Positions 25,001 to 39,300 of a stretch of DNA of 64,000 nucleotides are shown here, piece after piece. This stretch comes from Panagrolaimus kolymaensis (lineage: Eukaryota; Nematoda; Chromadorea; Rhabditida; Panagrolaimidae). The number at the start of each line of letters is the position of its first letter. Within the stretch, counting starts at the first letter, position 1. Under the pieces are notes generated by a model that saw only the letters and a program-made list of their open reading frames with translations, searched no databases and was not told where the DNA came from. Both the position numbers and the translations under genes were made by a program. The stretch lies in contig JAJQJQ010000019.1 of the NCBI GenBank assembly GCA_028622995.1, forward strand, positions 1,302,001 to 1,366,000. Reading direction: 5' to 3'.

Positions 25001-28000
25001 AATAATGCCAAGAGGATTTTGGATTCCCCCCGCTGGATGAACCTCAACTGTAATCCATAAATTTTTATAAACACTTGCTTCAAGCTTTGATGCAAGAAAT
25101 TAATGAATCTCGTTTTGAATTATGGATTGAATTGGAGATATGGATTTTTTGTTCCAAATATTTTTCTTATATTTTATAAGAAATAATGCCAAGAGGATTT
25201 TGGATTCCCCCCGCTGGATGAACCTCAACTGTAATCCATAAATTTTTATAAACACTTGCTTCAAGCTTTGATGCAAGAAATTAATGAATCTCGTTTTGAA
25301 TTATGGATTGAATTGGAGATATGGATTTTTTGTTCCAAATATTTTTCTTATATTTTATAAGAAATAATGCCAAGAGGATTTTGGATTCCCCCCGCTGGAT
25401 GAACCTCAACTGTAATCCATAAATTTTTATAAACACTTGCTTCAAGCTTTGATGCAAGAAATTAATGAATCTCGTTTTGAATTATGGATTGAATTGGAGA
25501 TATGGATTTTTTGTTCCAAATATTTTTCTTATATTTTATAAGAAATAATGCCAAGAGGATTTTGGATTCCCCCCGCTGGATGAACCTCAACTGTAATCCA
25601 TAAATTTTTATAAACACTTGCTTCAAGCTTTGATGCAAGAAATTAATGAATCTCGTTTTGAATTATGGATTGAATTGGAGATATGGATTTTTTGTTCCAA
25701 ATATTTTTCTTATATTTTATAAGAAATAATGCCAAGAGGATTTTGGATTCCCCCCGCTGGATGAACCTCAACTGTAATCCATAAATTTTTATAAACACTT
25801 GCTTCAAGCTTTGATGCAAGAAATTAATGAATCTCGTTTTGAATTATGGATTGAATTGGAGATATGGATTTTTTGTTCCAAATATTTTTCTTATATTTTA
25901 TAAGAAATAATGCCAAGAGGATTTTGGATTCCCCCCGCTGGATGAACCTCAACTGTAATCCATAAATTTTTATAAACACTTGCTTCAAGCTTTGATGCAA
26001 GAAATTAATGAATCTCGTTTTGAATTATGGATTGAATTGGAGATATGGATTTTTTGTTCCAAATATTTTTCTTATATTTTATAAGAAATAATGCCAAGAG
26101 GATTTTGGATTCCCCCCGCTGGATGAACCTCAACTGTAATCCATAAATTTTTATAAACACTTGCTTCAAGCTTTGATGCAAGAAATTAATGAATCTCGTT
26201 TTGAATTATGGATTGAATTGGAGATATGGATTTTTTGTTCCAAATATTTTTCTTATATTTTATAAGAAATAATGCCAAGAGGATTTTGGATTCCCCCCGC
26301 TGGATGAACCTCAACTGTAATCCATAAATTTTTATAAACACTTGCTTCAAGCTTTGATGCAAGAAATTAATGAATCTCGTTTTGAATTATGGATTGAATT
26401 GGAGATATGGATTTTTTGTTCCAAATATTTTTCTTATATTTTATAAGAAATAATGCCAAGAGGATTTTGGATTCCCCCCGCTGGATGAACCTCAACTGTA
26501 ATCCATAAATTTTTATAAACACTTGCTTCAAGCTTTGATGCAAGAAATTAATGAATCTCGTTTTGAATTAGGGATTGAATTGGAGATATGGATTTTTTGT
26601 TCCAAATATTTTTCTTATATTTTATAAGAAATAATGCCAAGAGGATTTTGGATTCCCCCCGCTGGATGAACCTCAACTGTAATCCATAAATTTTTATAAA
26701 CACTTGCTTCAAGCTTTGATGCAAGAAATTAATGAATCTCGTTTTGAATTATGGATTGAATTGGAGATATGGATTTTTTGTTCCAAATATTTTTCTTATA
26801 TTTTATAAGAAATAATGCCAAGAGGATTTTGGATTCCCCCCGCTGGATGAACCTCAACTGTAATCCATAAATTTTTATAAACACTTGCTTCAAGCTTTGA
26901 TGCAAGAAATTAATGAATCTCGTTTTGAATTATGGATTGAATTGGAGATATGGATTTTTTGTTCCAAATATTTTTCTTATATTTTATAAGAAATAATGCC
27001 AAGAGGATTTTGGATTCCCCCCGCTGGATGAACCTCAACTGTAATCCATAAATTTTTATAAACACTTGCTTCAAGCTTTGATGCAAGAAATTAATGAATC
27101 TCGTTTTGAATTATGGATTGAATTGGAGATATGGATTTTTTGTTCCAAATATTTTTCTTATATTTTATAAGAAATAATGCCAAGAGGATTTTGGATTCCC
27201 CCCGCTGGATGAACCTCAACTGTAATCCATAAATTTTTATAAACACTTGCTTCAAGCTTTGATGCAAGAAATTAATGAATCTCGTTTTGAATTAGGGATT
27301 GAATTGGAGATATGGATTTTTTGTTCCAAATATTTTTCTTATATTTTATAAGAAATAATGCCAAGAGGATTTTGGATTCCCCCCGCTGGATGAACCTCAA
27401 CTGTAATCCATAAATTTTTATAAACACTTGCTTCAAGCTTTGATGCAAGAAATTAATGAATCTCGTTTTGAATTATGGATTGAATTGGAGATATGGATTT
27501 TTTGTTCCAAATATTTTTCTTATATTTTATAAGAAATAATGCCAAGAGGATTTTGGATTCCCCCCGCTGGATGAACCTCAACTGTAATCCATAAATTTTT
27601 ATAAACACTTGCTTCAAGCTTTGATGCAAGAAATTAATGAATCTCGTTTTGAATTAGGGATTGAATTGGAGATATGGATTTTTTGTTCCAAATATTTTTC
27701 TTATATTTTATAAGAAATAATGCCAAGAGGATTTTGGATTCCCCCCGCTGGATGAACCTCAACTGTAATCCATAAATTTTTATAAACACTTGCTTCAAGC
27801 TTTGATGCAAGAAATTAATGAATCTCGTTTTGAATTATGGATTGAATTGGAGATATGGATTTTTTGTTCCAAATATTTTTCTTATATTTTATAAGAAATA
27901 ATGCCAAGAGGATTTTGGATTCCCCCCGCTGGATGAACCTCAACTGTAATCCATAAATTTTTATAAACACTTGCTTCAAGCTTTGATGCAAGAAATTAAT

Positions 28001-28381
28001 GAATCTCGTTTTGAATTATGGATTGAATTGGAGATATGGATTTTTTGTTCCAAATATTTTTCTTATATTTTATAAGAAATAATGCCAAGAGGATTTTGGA
28101 TTCCCCCCGCTGGATGAACCTCAACTGTAATCCATAAATTTTTATAAACACTTGCTTCAAGCTTTGATGCAAGAAATTAATGAATCTCGTTTTGAATTAG
28201 GGATTGAATTGGAGATATGGATTTTTTGTTCCAAATATTTTTCTTATATTTTATAAGAAATAATGCCAAGAGGATTTTGGATTCCCCCCGCTGGATGAAC
28301 CTCAACTGTAATCCATAAATTTTTATAAACACTTGCTTCAAGCTTTGATGCAAGAAATTAATGAATCTCGTTTTGAATTAT
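22047..28381 (+). repeat. Block 6: 35 full-length monomers, mostly T
   Basis: No short monomer occurs here although both flanks contain them. Variant 2A (AGGAATTG) marks monomers 22771, 23133 and 24762; the first two are exactly 362 bp apart, are both K and alternate with T-R monomers, forming a small dimer. Two long runs of apparently identical T-R monomers follow: six copies at 23314-24399 and nine at 24943-26571. These are the most homogeneous stretches of the window and suggest very recent single-monomer expansion. Confidence 0.85.
24943..26571 (+). repeat. Nine identical T-type 181-bp monomers
   Basis: Monomers starting every 181 bp from 24943 to 26391 all have the ATGG junction, CCAAGAGG, CCCCCC, 119A and 147G, with no private change that I can see. 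It ends at the G junction of 26572. Strict monomeric homogeneity contrasts with the dimer and mosaic blocks on either side. Confidence 0.75.
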
Positions 28382-28905
28382 GGATTGAATTGGAGATATG
28401 GATTTTTTGTTCCAAATATTTTTCTTATATTTTATAAGAAATAATGCCAAGAGGATTTTGGATTCCCCCCGCTGGATGAACCTCAACTGTAATCCATAAA
28501 TTTTTACTTGCTTCAAGCTTTGATGCAAGAAATTAATGAATCTCGTTTTGAATTATGGATTGAATTGGAGATATGGATTTTTTGTTCCAAATATTTTTCT
28601 TATATTTTATAAGAAATAATGCCAAGAGGATTTTGGATTCCCCCCGCTGGATGAACCTCAACTGTAATCCATAAATTTTTACTTGCTTCAAGCTTTGATG
28701 CAAGAAATTAATGAATCTCGTTTTGAATTAGGGATTGAATTGGAGATATGGATTTTTTGTTCCAAATATTTTTCTTATATTTTATAAGAAATAATGCCAA
28801 GAGGATTTTGGATTCCCCCCGCTGGATGAACCTCAACTGTAATCCATAAATTTTTACTTGCTTCAAGCTTTGATGCAAGAAATTAATGAATCTCGTTTTG
28901 AATTA
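28382..28905 (+). repeat. Three consecutive short monomers at the start of block 7
   Basis: TRS, TRS, GRS: the first run of adjacent 175-bp monomers in the window. Before this point the six short monomers are all isolated. It marks a sharp change at 28382, after 35 full-length monomers. Confidence 0.8.
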
Positions 28906-30342
28906 GGGATTGAATTGGAGATATGGATTTTTTGTTCCAAATATTTTTCTTATATTTTATAAGAAATAATGCCAAGAGGATTTTGGATTCCCCCCGCTGG
29001 ATGAACCTCAACTGTAATCCATAAATTTTTATAAACACTTGCTTCAAGCTTTGATGCAAGAAATTAATGAATCTCGTTTTGAATTATGGATTGAATTGGA
29101 GATATGGATTTTTTGTTCCAAATATTTTTCTTATATTTTATAAGAAATAATGCCAAGAGGATTTTGGATTCCCCCCGCTGGATGAACCTCAACTGTAATC
29201 CATAAATTTTTACTTGCTTCAAGCTTTGATGCAAGAAATTAATGAATCTCGTTTTGAATTATGGATTGAATTGGAGATATGGATTTTTTGTTCCAAATAT
29301 TTTTCTTATATTTTATAAGAAATAATGCCAAGAGGATTTTGGATTCCCCCCGCTGGATGAACCTCAACTGTAATCCATAAATTTTTATAAACACTTGCTT
29401 CAAGCTTTGATGCAAGAAATTAATGAATCTCGTTTTGAATTAGGGATTGAATTGGAGATATGGATTTTTTGTTCCAAATATTTTTCTTATATTTTATAAG
29501 AAATAATGCCAAGAGGATTTTGGATTCCCCCCGCTGGATGAACCTCAACTGTAATCCATAAATTTTTACTTGCTTCAAGCTTTGATGCAAGAAATTAATG
29601 AATCTCGTTTTGAATTAGGGATTGAATTGGAGATATGGATTTTTTGTTCCAAATATTTTTCTTATATTTTATAAGAAATAATGCCAAGAGGATTTTGGAT
29701 TCCCCCCGCTGGATGAACCTCAACTGTAATCCATAAATTTTTATAAACACTTGCTTCAAGCTTTGATGCAAGAAATTAATGAATCTCGTTTTGAATTATG
29801 GATTGAATTGGAGATATGGATTTTTTGTTCCAAATATTTTTCTTATATTTTATAAGAAATAATGCCAAGAGGATTTTGGATTCCCCCCGCTGGATGAACC
29901 TCAACTGTAATCCATAAATTTTTATAAACACTTGCTTCAAGCTTTGATGCAAGAAATTAATGAATCTCGTTTTGAATTATGGATTGAATTGGAGATATGG
30001 ATTTTTTGTTCCAAATATTTTTCTTATATTTTATAAGAAATAATGCCAAGAGGATTTTGGATTCCCCCCGCTGGATGAACCTCAACTGTAATCCATAAAT
30101 TTTTATAAACACTTGCTTCAAGCTTTGATGCAAGAAATTAATGAATCTCGTTTTGAATTATGGATTGAATTGGAGATATGGATTTTTTGTTCCAAATATT
30201 TTTCTTATATTTTATAAGAAATAATGCCAAGAGGATTTTGGATTCCCCCCGCTGGATGAACCTCAACTGTAATCCATAAATTTTTATAAACACTTGCTTC
30301 AAGCTTTGATGCAAGAAATTAATGAATCTCGTTTTGAATTAG

Positions 30343-33300
30343 GGATTGAATTGGAGATATGGATTTTTTGTTCCAAATATTTTTCTTATATTTTATAAGA
30401 AATAATGCAAAGAGGATTTTGGATTCCCCCCGCTGGATGAACCTCAACTGTAATCCATAAATTTTTATAAACACTTGCTTCAAGCTTTGATGCAAGAAAT
30501 TAATGAATCTCGTTTTGAATTATGGATTGAATTGGAGATATGGATTTTTTGTTCCAAATATTTTTCTTATATTTTATAAGAAATAATGCCAAGAGGATTT
30601 TGGATTCCCCCCGCTGGATGAACCTCAACTGTAATCCATAAATTTTTACTTGCTTCAAGCTTTGATGCAAGAAATTAATGAATCTCGTTTTGAATTAGGG
30701 ATTGAATTGGAGATATGGATTTTTTGTTCCAAATATTTTTCTTATATTTTATAAGAAATAATGCCAAGAGGATTTTGGATTCCCCCCGCTGGATGAACCT
30801 CAACTGTAATCCATAAATTTTTATAAACACTTGCTTCAAGCTTTGATGCAAGAAATTAATGAATCTCGTTTTGAATTAGGGATTGAATTGGAGATATGGA
30901 TTTTTTGTTCCAAATATTTTTCTTATATTTTATAAGAAATAATGCAAAGAGGATTTTGGATTCCCCCCGCTGGATGAACCTCAACTGTAATCCATAAATT
31001 TTTATAAACACTTGCTTCAAGCTTTGATGCAAGAAATTAATGAATCTCGTTTTGAATTAGGGATTGAATTGGAGATATGGATTTTTTGTTCCAAAAATTT
31101 TTCTTATATTTTATAAGAAATAATGCCAAGAGGATTTTGGATTCCCCCCGCTGGATGAACCTCAACTGTAATCCATAAATTTTTATAAACACTTGCTTCA
31201 AGCTTTGATGCAAGAAATTAATGAATCTCGTTTTGAATTATGGATTGAATTGGAGATATGGATTTTTTGTTCCAAATATTTTTCTTATATTTTATAAGAA
31301 ATAATGCCAAGAGGATTTTGGATTCCCCCCGCTGGATGAACCTCAACTGTAATCCATAAATTTTTACTTGCTTCAAGCTTTGATGCAAGAAATTAATGAA
31401 TCTCGTTTTGAATTATGGATTGAATTGGAGATATGGATTTTTTGTTCCAAATATTTTTCTTATATTTTATAAGAAATAATGCCAAGAGGATTTTGGATTC
31501 CCCCCGCTGGATGAACCTCAACTGTAATCCATAAATTTTTACTTGCTTCAAGCTTTGATGCAAGAAATTAATGAATCTCGTTTTGAATTAGGGATTGAAT
31601 TGGAGATATGGATTTTTTGTTCCAAATATTTTTCTTATATTTTATAAGAAATAATGCCAAGAGGATTTTGGATTCCCCCCGCTGGATGAACCTAAACTGT
31701 AATCCATAAATTTTTATAAACACTTGCTTCAAGCTTTGATGCAAGAAATTAATGAATCTCGTTTTGAATTATGGATTGAATTGGAGATATGGATTTTTTG
31801 TTCCAAATATTTTTCTTATATTTTATAAGAAATAATGCCAAGAGGATTTTGGATTCCCCCCGCTGGATGAACCTCAACTGTAATCCATAAATTTTTACTT
31901 GCTTCAAGCTTTGATGCAAGAAATTAATGAATCTCGTTTTGAATTAGGGATTGAATTGGAGATATGGATTTTTTGTTCCAAATATTTTTCTTATATTTTA
32001 TAAGAAATAATGCCAAGAGGATTTTGGATTCCCCCCGCTGGATGAACCTCAACTGTAATCCATAAATTTTTATAAACACTTGCTTCAAGCTTTGATGCAA
32101 GAAATTAATGAATCTCGTTTTGAATTATGGATTGAATTGGAGATATGGATTTTTTGTTCCAAATATTTTTCTTATATTTTATAAGAAATAATGCCAAGAG
32201 GATTTTGGATTCCCCCCGCTGGATGAACCTCAACTGTAATCCATAAATTTTTACTTGCTTCAAGCTTTGATGCAAGAAATTAATGAATCTCGTTTTGAAT
32301 TATGGATTGAATTGGAGATATGGATTTTTTGTTCCAAATATTTTTCTTATATTTTATAAGAAATAATGCCAAGAGGATTTTGGATTCCCCCCGCTGGATG
32401 AACCTCAACTGTAATCCATAAATTTTTACTTGCTTCAAGCTTTGATGCAAGAAATTAATGAATCTCGTTTTGAATTAGGGATTGAATTGGAGATATGGAT
32501 TTTTTGTTCCAAATATTTTTCTTATATTTTATAAGAAATAATGCCAAGAGGATTTTGGATTCCCCCCGCTGGATGAACCTCAACTGTAATCCATAAATTT
32601 TTACTTGCTTCAAGCTTTGATGCAAGAAATTAATGAATCTCGTTTTGAATTAGGGATTGAATTGGAGATATGGATTTTTTGTTCCAAATATTTTTCTTAT
32701 ATTTTATAAGAAATAATGCCAAGAGGATTTTGGATTCCCCCCGCTGGATGAACCTCAACTGTAATCCATAAATTTTTACTTGCTTCAAGCTTTGATGCAA
32801 GAAATTAATGAATCTCGTTTTGAATTAGGGATTGAATTGGAGATATGGATTTTTTGTTCCAAATATTTTTCTTATATTTTATAAGAAATAATGCCAAGAG
32901 GATTTTGGATTCCCCCCGCTGGATGAACCTCAACTGTAATCCATAAATTTTTACTTGCTTCAAGCTTTGATGCAAGAAATTAATGAATCTCGTTTTGAAT
33001 TAGGGATTGAATTGGAGATATGGATTTTTTGTTCCAAATATTTTTCTTATATTTTATAAGAAATAATGCCAAGAGGATTTTGGATTCCCCCCGCTGGATG
33101 AACCTCAACTGTAATCCATAAATTTTTATAAACACTTGCTTCAAGCTTTGATGCAAGAAATTAATGAATCTCGTTTTGAATTATGGATTGAATTGGAGAT
33201 ATGGATTTTTTGTTCCAAATATTTTTCTTATATTTTATAAGAAATAATGCCAAGAGGATTTTGGATTCCCCCCGCTGGATGAACCTCAACTGTAATCCAT

Positions 33301-36300
33301 AAATTTTTACTTGCTTCAAGCTTTGATGCAAGAAATTAATGAATCTCGTTTTGAATTATGGATTGAATTGGAGATATGGATTTTTTGTTCCAAATATTTT
33401 TCTTATATTTTATAAGAAATAATGCCAAGAGGATTTTGGATTCCCCCCGCTGGATGAACCTCAACTGTAATCCATAAATTTTTACTTGCTTCAAGCTTTG
33501 ATGCAAGAAATTAATGAATCTCGTTTTGAATTATGGATTGAATTGGAGATATGGATTTTTTGTTCCAAATATTTTTCTTATATTTTATAAGAAATAATGC
33601 CAAGAGGATTTTGGATTCCCCCCGCTGGATGAACCTCAACTGTAATCCATAAATTTTTATAAACACTTGCTTCAAGCTTTGATGCAAGAAATTAATGAAT
33701 CTCGTTTTGAATTATGGATTGAATTGGAGATATGGATTTTTTGTTCCAAATATTTTTCTTATATTTTATAAGAAATAATGCCAAGAGGATTTTGGATTCC
33801 TCCCGCTGGATGAACCTCAACTGTAATCCATAAATTTTTATAAACACTTGCTTCAAGCTTTGATGCAAGAAATTAATGAATCTCGTTTTGAATTATGGAT
33901 TGAATTGGAGATATGGATTTTTTGTTCCAAATATTTTTCTTATATTTTATAAGAAATAATGCCAAGAGGATTTTGGATTCCCCCCGCTGGATGAACCTCA
34001 ACTGTAATCCATAAATTTTTATAAACACTTGCTTCAAGCTTTGATGCAAGAAATTAATGAATCTCGTTTTGAATTATGGATTGAATTGGAGATATGGATT
34101 TTTTGTTCCAAATATTTTTCTTATATTTTATAAGAAATAATGCCAAGAGGATTTTGGATTCCCCCCGCTGGATGAACCTCAACTGTAATCCATAAATTTT
34201 TATAAACACTTGCTTCAAGCTTTGATGCAAGAAATTAATGAATCTCGTTTTGAATTATGGATTGAATTGGAGATATGGATTTTTTGTTCCAAATATTTTT
34301 CTTATATTTTATAAGAAATAATGCCAAGAGGATTTTGGATTCCCCCCGCTGGATGAACCTCAACTGTAATCCATAAATTTTTACTTGCTTCAAGCTTTGA
34401 TGCAAGAAATTAATGAATCTCGTTTTGAATTAGGGATTGAATTGGAGATATGGATTTTTTGTTCCAAATATTTTTCTTATATTTTATAAGAAATAATGCC
34501 AAAAGGATTTTGGATTCCCCCCGCTGGATGAACCTCAACTGTAATCCATAAATTTTTATAAACACTTGCTTCAAGCTTTGATGCAAGAAATTAATGAATC
34601 TCGTTTTGAATTAGGGATTGAATTGGAGATATGGATTTTTTGTTCCAAATATTTTTCTTATATTTTATAAGAAATAATGCCAAAAGGATTTTGGATTCCC
34701 CCCGCTGGATGAACCTCAACTGTAATCCATAAATTTTTATAAACACTTGCTTCAAGCTTTGATGCAAGAAATTAATGAATCTCGTTTTGAATTAGGGATT
34801 GAATTGGAGATATGGATTTTTTGTTCCAAATATTTTTCTTATATTTTATAAGAAATAATGCCAAGAGGATTTTGGATTCCCCCCGCTGGATGAACCTCAA
34901 CTGTAATCCATAAATTTTTACTTGCTTCAAGCTTTGATGCAAGAAATTAATGAATCTCGTTTTGAATTAGGGATTGAATTGGAGATATGGATTTTTTGTT
35001 CCAAATATTTTTCTTATATTTTATAAGAAATAATGCCAAAAGGATTTTGGATTCCCCCCGCTGGATGAACCTCAACTGTAATCCATAAATTTTTATAAAC
35101 ACTTGCTTCAAGCTTTGATGCAAGAAATTAATGAATCTCGTTTTGAATTAGGGATTGAATTGGAGATATGGATTTTTTGTTCCAAATATTTTTCTTATAT
35201 TTTATAAGAAATAATGCCAAAAGGATTTTGGATTCCCCCCGCTGGATGAACCTCAACTGTAATCCATAAATTTTTATAAACACTTGCTTCAAGCTTTGAT
35301 GCAAGAAATTAATGAATCTCGTTTTGAATTAGGGATTGAATTGGAGATATGGATTTTTTGTTCCAAATATTTTTCTTATATTTTATAAGAAATAATGCCA
35401 AAAGGATTTTGGATTCCCCCCGCTGGATGAACCTCAACTGTAATCCATAAATTTTTATAAACACTTGCTTCAAGCTTTGATGCAAGAAATTAATGAATCT
35501 CGTTTTGAATTATGGATTGAATTGGAGATATGGATTTTTTGTTCCAAATATTTTTCTTATATTTTATAAGAAATAATGCCAAGAGGATTTTGGATTCCCC
35601 CCGCTGGATGAACCTCAACTGTAATCCATAAATTTTTATAAACACTTGCTTCAAGCTTTGATGCAAGAAATTAATGAATCTCGTTTTGAATTAGGGATTG
35701 AATTGGAGATATGGATTTTTTGTTCCAAATATTTTTCTTATATTTTATAAGAAATAATGCCAAGAGGATTTTGGATTCCCCCCGCTGGATGAACCTCAAC
35801 TGTAATCCATAAATTTTTATAAACACTTGCTTCAAGCTTTGATGCAAGAAATTAATGAATCTCGTTTTGAATTATGGATTGAATTGGAGATATGGATTTT
35901 TTGTTCCAAATATTTTTCTTATATTTTATAAGAAATAATGCCAAGAGGATTTTGGATTCCCCCCGCTGGATGAACCTCAACTGTAATCCATAAATTTTTA
36001 CTTGCTTCAAGCTTTGATGCAAGAAATTAATGAATCTCGTTTTGAATTAGGGATTGAATTGGAGATATGGATTTTTTGTTCCAAATATTTTTCTTATATT
36101 TTATAAGAAATAATGCCAAAAGGATTTTGGATTCCCCCCGCTGGATGAACCTCAACTGTAATCCATAAATTTTTATAAACACTTGCTTCAAGCTTTGATG
36201 CAAGAAATTAATGAATCTCGTTTTGAATTAGGGATTGAATTGGAGATATGGATTTTTTGTTCCAAATATTTTTCTTATATTTTATAAGAAATAATGCCAA

Positions 36301-39300
36301 AAGGATTTTGGATTCCCCCCGCTGGATGAACCTCAACTGTAATCCATAAATTTTTATAAACACTTGCTTCAAGCTTTGATGCAAGAAATTAATGAATCTC
36401 GTTTTGAATTAGGGATTGAATTGGAGATATGGATTTTTTGTTCCAAATATTTTTCTTATATTTTATAAGAAATAATGCCAAAAGGATTTTGGATTCCCCC
36501 CGCTGGATGAACCTCAACTGTAATCCATAAATTTTTATAAACACTTGCTTCAAGCTTTGATGCAAGAAATTAATGAATCTCGTTTTGAATTAGGGATTGA
36601 ATTGGAGATATGGATTTTTTGTTCCAAATATTTTTCTTATATTTTATAAGAAATAATGCCAAAAGGATTTTGGATTCCCACCGCTGGATGAACCTCAACT
36701 GTAATCCATAAATTTTTATAAACACTTGCTTCAAGCTTTGATGCAAGAAATTAATGAATCTCGTTTTGAATTAGGGATTGAATTGGAGATATGGATTTTT
36801 TGTTCCAAATATTTTTCTTATATTTTATAAGAAATAATGCCAAAAGGATTTTGGATTCCCCCCGCTGGATGAACCTCAACTGTAATCCATAAATTTTTAC
36901 TTGCTTCAAGCTTTGATGCAAGAAATTAATGAATCTCGTTTTGAATTAGGGATTGAATTGGAGATATGGATTTTTTGTTCCAAATATTTTTCTTATATTT
37001 TATAAGAAATAATGCCAAAAGGATTTTGGATTCCCCCCGCTGGATGAACCTCAACTGTAATCCATAAATTTTTATAAACACTTGCTTCAAGCTTTGATGC
37101 AAGAAATTAATGAATCTCGTTTTGAATTAGGGATTGAATTGGAGATATGGATTTTTTGTTCCAAATATTTTTCTTATATTTTATAAGAAATAATGCCAAA
37201 AGGATTTTGGATTCCCCCCGCTGGATGAACCTCAACTGTAATCCATAAATTTTTATAAACACTTGCTTCAAGCTTTGATGCAAGAAATTAATGAATCTCG
37301 TTTTGAATTAGGGATTGAATTGGAGATATGGATTTTTTGTTCCAAATATTTTTCTTATATTTTATAAGAAATAATGCCAAAAGGATTTTGGATTCCCCCC
37401 GCTGGATGAACCTCAACTGTAATCCATAAATTTTTACTTGCTTCAAGCTTTGATGCAAGAAATTAATGAATCTCGTTTTGAATTATGGATTGAATTGGAG
37501 ATATGGATTTTTTGTTCCAAATATTTTTCTTATATTTTATAAGAAATAATGCCAAGAGGATTTTGGATTCCCCCCGCTGGATGAACCTCAACTGTAATCC
37601 ATAAATTTTTACTTGCTTCAAGCTTTGATGCAAGAAATTAATGAATCTCGTTTTGAATTAGGGATTGAATTGGAGATATGGATTTTTTGTTCCAAATATT
37701 TTTCTTATATTTTATAAGAAATAATGCCAAGAGGATTTTGGATTCCCCCCGCTGGATGAACCTCAACTGTAATCCATAAATTTTTATAAACACTTGCTTC
37801 AAGCTTTGATGCAAGAAATTAATGAATCTCGTTTTGAATTATGGATTGAATTGGAGATATGGATTTTTTGTTCCAAATATTTTTCTTATATTTTATAAGA
37901 AATAATGCCAAGAGGATTTTGGATTCCCCCCGCTGGATGAACCTCAACTGTAATCCATAAATTTTTACTTGCTTCAAGCTTTGATGCAAGAAATTAATGA
38001 ATCTCGTTTTGAATTAGGGATTGAATTGGAGATATGGATTTTTTGTTCCAAATATTTTTCTTATATTATATAAGAAATAATGCCAAAAGGATTTTGGATT
38101 CCCCCCGCTGGATGAACCTCAACTGTAATCCATAAATTTTTATAAACACTTGCTTCAAGCTTTGATGCAAGAAATTAATGAATCTCGTTTTGAATTAGGG
38201 ATTGAATTGGAGATATGGATTTTTTGTTCCAAATATTTTTCTTATATTTTATAAGAAATAATGCCAAAAGGATTTTGGATTCCCCCCGCTGGATGAACCT
38301 CAACTGTAATCCATAAATTTTTATAAACACTTGCTTCAAGCTTTGATGCAAGAAATTAATGAATCTCGTTTTGAATTATGGATTGAATTGGAGATATGGA
38401 TTTTTTGTTCCAAATATTTTTCTTATATTTTATAAGAAATAATGCCAAGAGGATTTTGGATTCCCCCCGCTGGATGAACCTCAACTGTAATCCATAAATT
38501 TTTACTTGCTTCAAGCTTTGATGCAAGAAATTAATGAATCTCGTTTTGAATTAGGGATTGAATTGGAGATATGGATTTTTTGTTCCAAATATTTTTCTTA
38601 TATTTTATAAGAAATAATGCCAAGAGGATTTTGGATTCCCCCCGCTGGATGAACCTCAACTGTAATCCATAAATTTTTATAAACACTTGCTTCAAGCTTT
38701 GATGCAAGAAATTAATGAATCTCGTTTTGAATTAGGGATTGAATTGGAGATATGGATTTTTTGTTCCAAATATTTTTCTTATATTTTATAAGAAATAATG
38801 CCAAGAGGATTTTGGATTCCCCCCGCTGGATGAACCTCAACTGTAATCCATAAATTTTTATAAACACTTGCTTCAAGCTTTGATGCAAGAAATTAATGAA
38901 TCTCGTTTTGAATTATGGATTGAATTGGAGATATGGATTTTTTGTTCCAAATATTTTTCTTATATTTTATAAGAAATAATGCCAAAAGGATTTTGGATTC
39001 CCCCCGCTGAATGAACCTCAACTGTAATCCATAAATTTTTATAAACACTTGCTTCAAGCTTTGATGCAAGAAATTAATGAATCTCGTTTTGAATTATGGA
39101 TTGAATTGGAGATATGGATTTTTTGTTCCAAATATTTTTCTTATATTTTATAAGAAATAATGCCAAGAGGATTTTGGATTCCCCCCGCTGGATGAACCTC
39201 AACTGTAATCCATAAATTTTTACTTGCTTCAAGCTTTGATGCAAGAAATTAATGAATCTCGTTTTGAATTATGGATTGAATTGGAGATATGGATTTTTTG

